This document shows, one piece after another, positions 1 to 5,521 of a DNA stretch of 12,607 bases. The translations under genes and the position numbers were made by a program. The notes beneath the pieces are model-generated. The model was not told where the DNA came from. It was given only the letters and a program-made list of their open reading frames with translations, and did not search any database. Source of the DNA: Flammeovirgaceae bacterium (GTDB taxonomy: Bacteria > Bacteroidota > Bacteroidia > Cytophagales > Cyclobacteriaceae); assembly GCA_003229495.1 (NCBI GenBank), contig QIEB01000281.1, positions 1-12,607 on the forward strand. The letters run 5' to 3'. Position 1 is the stretch's first letter, and each line of letters begins with the position of its first letter.

Positions 1-623
1 TTAAACTGCTGGAAGGAACTTCAGTGAATGTTCCACCTCAAGGTGGGCGTAAACATCCTGATCAAAAAATGATCGCGGTAAATACTGAGAACATTCTATT
101 TCTTTGCGGTGGAGCTTTTGACGGTATTACCAGAGCCATTGCCAATCGATTAAATACACGTCCTCTGGGATTTACTTCAAATGAAGATAAAGATCAACAA
201 GTAAACCTGGACAATGAGAATTTGCTGCAATTTATAAATGCTAAGGATCTTAAAAGCTTTGGATTGATACCTGAGCTCATTGGCAGGCTGCCGGTATTAA
301 CTTATCTCAATCCTCTTTCAAAAGACATCCTAAAAAAGATACTTATTGAACCAAAGAATGCACTTTCCAAGCAATATGTGAAGTTGTTTGAAATGGAGGG
401 TGTGGAGCTTGACTTTAAGCCGGAAGCACTGGACTATATTGTAGACAAAGCGGTGGAATTCAAACTTGGCGCACGAGGTCTTCGCTCAATTTGTGAGGCA
501 ATTATCACAGATGCCATGTTCGAAATACCCTCTGAAAAGAGCATCAAGACATTGAGCATTACTTTGGACTATGCCAGATCCAAAATCGAAAAATCTAAAT
601 TCAATAAGCTGAAGGTTGCTTAG
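1..623 (+). CDS. clpX: ATP-dependent Clp protease ATP-binding subunit ClpX, C-terminal part (5' end outside window)
   Basis: ClpX is the AAA+ unfoldase that feeds substrates into the ClpP peptidase in the cytoplasm. The frame is open from base 3 and reads KLLEGTS into VNVPPQGGRKHP, the conserved ClpX segment after Walker B, so the GTG at 24 is internal and not a start. Visible landmarks in order are the sensor-1 strand and GGAF loop (NILFLCGGAF), an LGF tripeptide where the ClpP-docking IGF loop sits in other ClpX proteins, the arginine-finger segment FGLIPELIGRLP, and the sensor-2 motif GARGLRS in the C-terminal lid. The stop is TAG at 621-623. The zinc-binding domain and Walker A/B lie upstream of the window. 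The gene converges on lpxB and overlaps its 3' end by 23 bp, leaving no room for a separate terminator between them. Confidence 0.97.
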   Translation, partial: KLLEGTSVNVPPQGGRKHPDQKMIAVNTENILFLCGGAFDGITRAIANRLNTRPLGFTSNEDKDQQVNLDNENLLQFINAKDLKSFGLIPELIGRLPVLTYLNPLSKDILKKILIEPKNALSKQYVKLFEMEGVELDFKPEALDYIVDKAVEFKLGARGLRSICEAIITDAMFEIPSEKSIKTLSITLDYARSKIEKSKFNKLKVA

Positions 624-1731
624 CGGATTGTAAGAAATCCACAATGAGCTTTGCTGTTTCTTTTGAGGCTTTTTTATTTCCCAACAACATTTTCACTTTT
701 CGGTAACCAGCCTGTTGGGTTTTAAGTGCTGGGCTTTCCCCTAGTAACTCAGTAAGATGTTTGGCGATCTTTGCCTTATGGAACTCCCTCTGAATTAGTT
801 CAGGGACTACCATTTGCCGTGCAATTAAATTTACCAAAGAGAGATATGGGACCTTGATCAAGACGCGGCCAATCCAGTAGGTAAGCCAACTGGTCTTGTA
901 ACAGACCACCTGTGGAACATCAAATAGTGCAGTTTCCAAAGAGGCAGTACCTGAAGTGACTACCGCCACACTGGCCACCGATAATAATTCATAAGCTTTG
1001 TTAGTAACAATGGCCACCTCTTTTAATCTGCGCGCTTCACAATAAAATTCGGCTGGTATATTGTCTACTGCCGCCACCACAAACTTGCACTGTGGAAACT
1101 CCGGTACCAGTGCTAACATCACCTCCAACATATGCTTAATTTCCTGACGACGGCTGCCAGGTAAAACTGCTATGACCGGTCTGGATCCGGTCTGGAGTGT
1201 ATGGGTAAAATCAGGAGGGGTGTGGAAGTTGTTGATGGTATCAACCAAGGGATTGCCCACATAATTTACCTGGTATTCATATTGTTGGTAAAACTGTTTT
1301 TCAAAAGGCAATATAGTATACATCTGATCAACATGCCGTTTGATTTTAGCCGCCCTTTTACGGTTCCAGGCCCAGAGCTTAGGCGAAATAAAATAGCAAA
1401 CCTTAAACTGGCTTTTATGAGCATATTCTGCTATTCTCAAATTAAACCCGGGATAGTCAATTAATACCACCACATCCGGCTGGTATTCAAGCAGGTCCTT
1501 TTTACAGAAATCAAGGTACTTCTTAATGGTCAGGAGATTGGTAAATACTTCCCAAATACCCATGAAAGATAGATCCTTATAGTGCACTACCAGGGATCCC
1601 CCTGCCTGCTCCATTAAATCACCTCCCCAACACCTGATTTCTGCGGCCGTGTCCTGTAGTTTTAACTCATTTATTAAATGTGATCCGTGAAGATCGCCTG
1701 AGCGTTCACCTGCGATGAGATAGTACTTCAT
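601..1731 (-). CDS. lpxB: Lipid-A-disaccharide synthase LpxB
   Basis: LpxB is a peripheral inner-membrane GT19 glycosyltransferase that joins UDP-2,3-diacylglucosamine to lipid X to give the tetra-acyl disaccharide 1-phosphate of lipid A. The 376-residue product has the usual family length. Motifs seen are GERSGDLHG (8-16), CWGGDLMEQAG (34-44), the IDYPGFN strand (91-97), SPKLWAW (116-122), YVGNPLVD (157-164), VLPGSRRQEI (189-198) and TSGTASLE (259-266, donor-binding region). Ala of the conserved GEASGD motif is Arg here (residue 10). The ATG at 1731-1729 overlaps the stop of the upstream pterin-synthase gene in an ATGA quartet, which suggests translational coupling. The 3' end lies inside the end of convergent clpX. 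Confidence 0.96.
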   Translation of the reverse strand: MKYYLIAGERSGDLHGSHLINELKLQDTAAEIRCWGGDLMEQAGGSLVVHYKDLSFMGIWEVFTNLLTIKKYLDFCKKDLLEYQPDVVVLIDYPGFNLRIAEYAHKSQFKVCYFISPKLWAWNRKRAAKIKRHVDQMYTILPFEKQFYQQYEYQVNYVGNPLVDTINNFHTPPDFTHTLQTGSRPVIAVLPGSRRQEIKHMLEVMLALVPEFPQCKFVVAAVDNIPAEFYCEARRLKEVAIVTNKAYELLSVASVAVVTSGTASLETALFDVPQVVCYKTSWLTYWIGRVLIKVPYLSLVNLIARQMVVPELIQREFHKAKIAKHLTELLGESPALKTQQAGYRKVKMLLGNKKASKETAKLIVDFLQSAKQPSAY

Positions 1732-2162
1732 TTGTTTAATGGGTCTGGCCCAAAATACTCTACAAAATTACGGGGTGTTTCATACAACTTTATTGAATAC
1801 AACTGTCCTACTGTGGTGATCTCTGGTAATCTATCTTTTAATAACTGCCATATTTCCTGGACTAAAATCTCAGCACTGGCCATTTTTCCCTTCATAAATG
1901 GCACGTCCAGGTTAAGGTTTTTATGGTCCAGGGGTTCCAGGACCGTTTCTTTTATGAGCAGGCTTAGTTTCTTAAAATCCACCACAAAGCCAGTTTCAGG
2001 ATCCGGGTCGCCCTTTACAGTCACGATCAGGTCAAAGTTATGGCCATGCCAGTTTTCATTGGCACAGGGGCCAAAAACCTCAGTGTTTTTTTCAGCACTC
2101 CACTTGGGATTGAATAGTTTATGAGCAGCATTAAAGTGCTCCTGACGACTGACGTAGATCAT
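1728..2162 (-). CDS. queD: 6-pyruvoyl-tetrahydropterin synthase / 6-carboxytetrahydropterin synthase (QueD) family protein
   Basis: Enzymes of this family act on dihydroneopterin triphosphate, yielding 6-carboxy-tetrahydropterin for queuosine and other 7-deazapurines (QueD) or 6-pyruvoyl-tetrahydropterin (PTPS). From the ATG at 2162 the product is 144 residues. It shows the zinc ligands His14 (FNAAH), His39 and His41 (HGH), the presumed catalytic Cys33 (FGPC), GFVVDF, LDHKNLN with the Asp-His pair, and the C-terminal ET substrate-binding segment (LYETPRN). The FGPCANENWHGHNF layout resembles classical PTPS more than E. coli QueD. An in-frame ATG at 2180 would add MYLCTI, but those codons overlap a promoter-like TATCTTTG and the family normally begins close to the FNAAH strand, so I prefer 2162. 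The gene ends in an ATGA overlap with lpxB. The symbol is a family-level assignment; QueD versus PTPS activity is not settled by sequence. Confidence 0.88.
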   Translation of the reverse strand: MIYVSRQEHFNAAHKLFNPKWSAEKNTEVFGPCANENWHGHNFDLIVTVKGDPDPETGFVVDFKKLSLLIKETVLEPLDHKNLNLDVPFMKGKMASAEILVQEIWQLLKDRLPEITTVGQLYSIKLYETPRNFVEYFGPDPLNK

Positions 2163-2169
2163 GATCGTG

Positions 2170-2200
2170 CAAAGATACAAAATGACAAGCAGTGTTGAAA
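2170..2200 (-). promoter_or_regulatory. Possible Bacteroidota-type promoter for queD-lpxB
   Basis: On the minus strand TATCTTTG (2177-2170) matches the Bacteroidota -7 consensus TAnnTTTG exactly. TTTC (2200-2197), 19 bp upstream, is a 3-of-4 match to the -33 TTTG element. Transcription would start within a few bases of the ATG at 2162, giving a nearly leaderless message. The element lies in the 47-bp gap after the upstream gene and inside the longer alternative reading of queD. It is a consensus match only and could be chance. Confidence 0.42.
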
Positions 2201-2227
2201 TTCATGCTAAATTGCAGAGGGAGTATT

Positions 2228-2911
2228 TTAAAATGCCAACTGTTCGTAATACTGTACAACCTGGACCAAGTCTGTTTCATTTTTCAGGTCCAGATGTTGA
2301 TTCTTGACAAATGTGATTACCTGATCTCCATGGTCCCATTCTTTTAACTCCTTTTTCTTACCCTGTAGTTCAGTAAAACGGCCTTTTACCTTTTCCCATA
2401 GCAGATAAAAGTAGTCCTGATCTATCTGAAAATTGCGACTCCCAACATTTAATAGCTCATTGTAGTTGGGTTTTATTACCTCCACCGTGGTTTTACGATA
2501 CAAGATTAAATATTGACTTTCGTATAATTTAAGAAGTAACAAATCACTGGTTAGTTCCTTTAATACTGTTGAATTTACTAATGTTTGTGCTGAACTCTTT
2601 AATTGTATGGAATCCACAGCTACTGGATTTAACGAGTACTCCTTGCCTTCCACCAACACAGACAGCATATGGTTCAGGATGTCGTAATTAAAGATAACCC
2701 CGGAGGCAACTTTACTGTTTGATAAATAAAGGTCTCCATGCTGCCAGGTGTCAAACATGTCTGCTGACCCCTCCACTTCCGTAGGGGGGGTCAATATTTT
2801 CAATAATCCGGCAGGATCAATGATTTTCTGTGGGTCGTGATTAAGTATTTGTTGTCCGTGAACGTTATAAACTACAAATAACAACAGGGTGATTAATAGG
2901 TTGTTAGTCAT
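2228..2911 (-). CDS. Secreted hypothetical protein, 227 residues
   Basis: I do not recognise a named family. The product starts with a hydrophobic signal peptide (NNLLITLLLFVVYNVHG, likely cut near residue 19 before QQ), so it should be exported to the periplasm or outer membrane; no lipobox Cys is present. The mature part alternates short beta-strand-like stretches (for example GDLYLSN, GVIFNYDILNHMLSVLV, SQYLILYRKTTVEVI), a pattern common in uncharacterised Bacteroidota envelope proteins. The C-terminus is charged and helical (KGRFTELQGKKKELKEW). It ends 47 bp before queD's preferred context and starts 28 bp after the terminator of the SusC operon, so it begins a new transcription unit or depends on read-through. 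The start is the only ATG placed directly before the signal peptide. Confidence 0.75.
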   Translation of the reverse strand: MTNNLLITLLLFVVYNVHGQQILNHDPQKIIDPAGLLKILTPPTEVEGSADMFDTWQHGDLYLSNSKVASGVIFNYDILNHMLSVLVEGKEYSLNPVAVDSIQLKSSAQTLVNSTVLKELTSDLLLLKLYESQYLILYRKTTVEVIKPNYNELLNVGSRNFQIDQDYFYLLWEKVKGRFTELQGKKKELKEWDHGDQVITFVKNQHLDLKNETDLVQVVQYYEQLAF

Positions 2912-2939
2912 GTTGCATACGGTTGGTATTCAATATTAC

Positions 2940-2983
2940 AAAAAAAGACCCTGAAGTAGAGCAAGCTCACCTCAGGATCTTTT
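2940..2983 (-). terminator. Intrinsic terminator of the susC-susD-lipoprotein operon
   Basis: The arms 2943-2954 and 2972-2983 form a 12-bp stem on the minus-strand RNA. It is fully paired with a single G-U wobble and is followed by seven U residues (the A run at 2940-2946). The 17-nt loop can form a further GAG-CUUG-CUC mini-hairpin. It begins 22 bp after the stop of the lipoprotein gene, the expected place for the operon end. In the plus direction the stem has a mismatch and a weaker U tract, so minus is the working strand. Confidence 0.88.
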
Positions 2984-3004
2984 CATTCTTTCCGGTGTTT
3001 GGAC

Positions 3005-3520
3005 TTAGTCTATATCAGCAATTATTACGTTTGCTGATCTTAGTAATTCCGTACCGCCGCGACCTACAGCAAAAGCGGTACCATCGACCCCTTGCGCACT
3101 GTCAAGGGTAACGGTCAAGGTCTTTTCCCCGTCCGCCACGCCATCTGTCAATAGTTCCACCACAATGTCAACATTGTCAAAATTGTTGACATCGCCAACA
3201 TTATTAGGTAGTACAATGGATCCGCCTGAGGCTGTTGCACCAACTACGGTGAAATCGACTCCAAATTCCGCTGTTCCGGAAAAGGAAAAGTCAACATTTA
3301 TATCACTTAGCGTTCCTGTGGGAACTTCAATGGTCAGTTCGACAGTTCCTTGGTCTTCGGTGGCCTCTACGTCATCCAATACGGCATCATCTCCCGGGGC
3401 GTCAAAAGCCACATACCCCGGAAGGTCCTGGAATCCCAAACCTTGATCTGCCAGTTCGAAATCGTCGCAACCTGCAAACAGCAGTGATGCGATGGTAATT
3501 GTATAAAATATATTCTTCAT
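3005..3520 (-). CDS. Calx-beta-like surface lipoprotein, third gene of the SusC/SusD operon
   Basis: This 171-residue lipoprotein has a signal peptide ending in SLLFAGC (lipidated Cys18), followed by Asp-Asp, compatible with the acidic lipoprotein export signal that sends Bacteroidota lipoproteins to the cell surface. The rest is acidic and reads as one Calx-beta-like beta-sandwich: TVELTIEV, the GTAEFGVDF segment, a DGVADGEKTLTVTL strand that fits the Calx-beta D-G-E-x-x-E-x-F/L-x-V-x-L pattern, and the closing ANVIIADID strand. The ATG at 3520 is chosen over the in-frame ATG at 3544: it leaves a 10-bp gap after susD instead of an overlap, matches the susC-susD spacing, and puts the start directly before the signal peptide. 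Such small lipoproteins often follow SusC/SusD pairs and may assist binding; this role is inferred from context. Confidence 0.82.
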   Translation of the reverse strand: MKNIFYTITIASLLFAGCDDFELADQGLGFQDLPGYVAFDAPGDDAVLDDVEATEDQGTVELTIEVPTGTLSDINVDFSFSGTAEFGVDFTVVGATASGGSIVLPNNVGDVNNFDNVDIVVELLTDGVADGEKTLTVTLDSAQGVDGTAFAVGRGGTELLRSANVIIADID

Positions 3521-3530
3521 TTTCTCAAAA

Positions 3531-4988
3531 TTAGGGTTTTTCAAACCATACGGGTGTATCCGTGGTTAAATTAGACGGTGTATTAGGATTTGCACCTACC
3601 TCATCAGGAGGATAATCAAATCTCTTCAGGATGGTGCTGATACTGGCGCCAGGAGGAGGTTGCAAATCCGGAACACCGGTCCTGCGGACATGATTCCAGG
3701 CGTAAACCGATCTCATGAAGGCCTCCACATACATCTGCTCATATAGTTGATTTAGGGCATCAGCATCACTCAAGCCTCCCAGATCAGGTAAACTGGCAAT
3801 GAAGGCTTCAATGTCATCTGCATCAAGTCTAATTTCGGCACCGGGAATGGATCCAGGTCCTACACCTCCCCAAAACATTGAATGTTGACGTACCCCGTCT
3901 TCAAATCTTGCGTTGGCATCATCGGCTACCACACCCAACAAAGCTAGTTCAGACCGGTAGAAGCTCACCTCTGAGGGCAGGAACCATATATTTGGCATGT
4001 CCGCCCTTAAGGCATTATCATTGATAAGGGCCTCGCCGGCGACAGGGAAACTACCATATTCAGGAGCGGTATAAACACCTGTTCCGGTGGGATCAAAAAA
4101 TAATACATCCACACGGGGATCATTATTATTTACTAAAAGATCCCTGAATACCGGCGAAGGTCCAAACAACTCAGCCAGCTCGTTTGTTGGTGCAAAGAAA
4201 GACTGAATTATGTCCTTCCAGCCGTTGATCTGCCCTGGCGTCCCAGGATAACGGAACAGTGCAGCCTGTGAATTGGTCTCGATCAATGGCTGACCTAAAG
4301 TAGCACTAATAGCGCCATCTACTGAAGTATCCCGGTTTCTAATCAACATGAGTATGCGCAACTTCAATGAGTTGGCAAACCTTGCCCAATTATCCATATC
4401 ACCGCCATAAATGAGATCTCCGGTTACCAGATTAAAGTTACCTTCTTCGGGCATGGCATCAATCAGGGCCATGGCCTCATCCAACAATGCTACAGATCCT
4501 TTGAACACAGTTTCCTGTGAATCAAATTCAGGAAATTCAAAGTCTTTTCCATTAAGCGCTTGTGTAAAAGGGACGTCGTCCCAAATACTGGCGAGCTCAT
4601 AGAAGGAAAGGGCCTGCATAATAGTGGCCACTGCAGCAATATTATTGCTGGTAGGCCCAGCCTCAACGGCATCATTCTTCAGTAATAACAGGTTACCTAA
4701 CACCAAGGTATAATACATACCCCAGGTATTTCCGGTAAGGAAAATACTGGTGTTTCCCCGTTTTGGAGAATTAAAGGTGTTCGATATAAACTGGGTTACA
4801 TCCAAAGTCCTGGTACCCAATTCAGTGGTTTTCCGGGCACCGTATTGTACAAATACAAACGGCAAGACCGCACTAGGGTCGGCCGTGGTTGCTGCCAGAG
4901 GGTCAGTATTGACATCCAGTGCATCCTCGCACGACATAGGCGCGATGACCAGCACTGCTGAAAGCATATATATTAATAGTTTTTTCAT
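3531..4988 (-). CDS. SusD/RagB-like nutrient-binding outer-membrane lipoprotein (SusD_2 type)
   Basis: SusD-like proteins sit on the cell surface as a lid on the SusC channel, where they capture substrate. The 485-residue product has a lipoprotein signal (hydrophobic stretch 4-17, Cys20 in APMSC, followed by Glu-Asp). The mature start LDVNTDPLAAT is the hallmark of the SusD-like_2 group, as is the early GARKTTELGTR / WGMYYTLVLGNL helical region. A TPR-like helical body follows (FYELASIWDDVPFTQAL; NWARFANSLKLRILMLIRN), and the end has the usual RFDYPPDE...NLTTDTPVWF sequence. The ATG lies 11 bp after the susC stop, with an A-rich leader instead of a strong Shine-Dalgarno, as is normal in this phylum. 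The gene appears intact even though the partner SusC is frameshifted. The substrate cannot be deduced. Confidence 0.95.
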   Translation of the reverse strand: MKKLLIYMLSAVLVIAPMSCEDALDVNTDPLAATTADPSAVLPFVFVQYGARKTTELGTRTLDVTQFISNTFNSPKRGNTSIFLTGNTWGMYYTLVLGNLLLLKNDAVEAGPTSNNIAAVATIMQALSFYELASIWDDVPFTQALNGKDFEFPEFDSQETVFKGSVALLDEAMALIDAMPEEGNFNLVTGDLIYGGDMDNWARFANSLKLRILMLIRNRDTSVDGAISATLGQPLIETNSQAALFRYPGTPGQINGWKDIIQSFFAPTNELAELFGPSPVFRDLLVNNNDPRVDVLFFDPTGTGVYTAPEYGSFPVAGEALINDNALRADMPNIWFLPSEVSFYRSELALLGVVADDANARFEDGVRQHSMFWGGVGPGSIPGAEIRLDADDIEAFIASLPDLGGLSDADALNQLYEQMYVEAFMRSVYAWNHVRRTGVPDLQPPPGASISTILKRFDYPPDEVGANPNTPSNLTTDTPVWFEKP

Positions 4989-4999
4989 TTTTCTATCAA

Positions 5000-5521
5000 T
5001 TAAAATGTAAGTCGAACATTGAAACCTAAACCTCTGGTTGATGGTACGGTATTCCTTTCAATACCAAATCCATCTTGCCCTGAGCTGCTTCCCGATCCAA
5101 ACAGATTAGCTTCCGGATCAATATGAGGCACTTTTGAGTACAATAGAGCCAGATTCCTGCCTTCTATACCAACCTGCAAGCTTTCGATGAACGAATTCCC
5201 AAATATGCTCTTAGGTAAAGTGTAAAACAGTCCAATTTCACGAAGTTTCATGTAAGTGGCATCAAAAATAGTAGCTTGAGCTACACTACCGGTGGAAAAC
5301 GTACTCCAGAAGTCGGCCGCACTACGCACCGGAACATCGTTAGGCCGCGTGGTCCCATCGTCATTCATTATTATACCCTCCGTATCAATATAGGTTCCTT
5401 CTCTGTTTTGGATGGTCTCCTTGGTAAATCCACCCTCCCATAGATTTTCAACTGTAGAGGACCTTAACAAGCCCCCGCTGCTGAAAGTAATAGTTCCGGT
5501 CAACATGAATCCCTTATAAGA
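5000..5521 (-). pseudogene. C-terminal barrel segment of SusC, cut off by a frameshift
   Basis: This frame carries the last ~173 residues of the TonB-dependent SusC-like receptor. It opens at the break with SYKGF, the strand that normally follows INTF in SusC proteins, and continues through the plug-free barrel end: FDATYMKLREIGLFYTLP, LQVGIEGRNLALLY, HIDPEANLFG and the C-terminal strand GLGFNVRLTF with its terminal Phe, the outer-membrane insertion signal recognised by BAM. It is in a different frame from the main SusC ORF. An internal ATG at 5506 could start translation but has no signal peptide, so the fragment would not reach the outer membrane by itself. susD follows 11 bp later. Confidence 0.9.

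Noticed and set aside
24..26. GTG as the start of the clpX ORF
   Set aside because: The frame is open upstream to base 3 and encodes the conserved ClpX residues KLLEGTS, so the gene continues beyond the window edge.
1201..1464. 87-codon plus-strand frame inside lpxB
   Set aside because: Antisense to well-conserved LpxB motifs, with no recognisable protein features.
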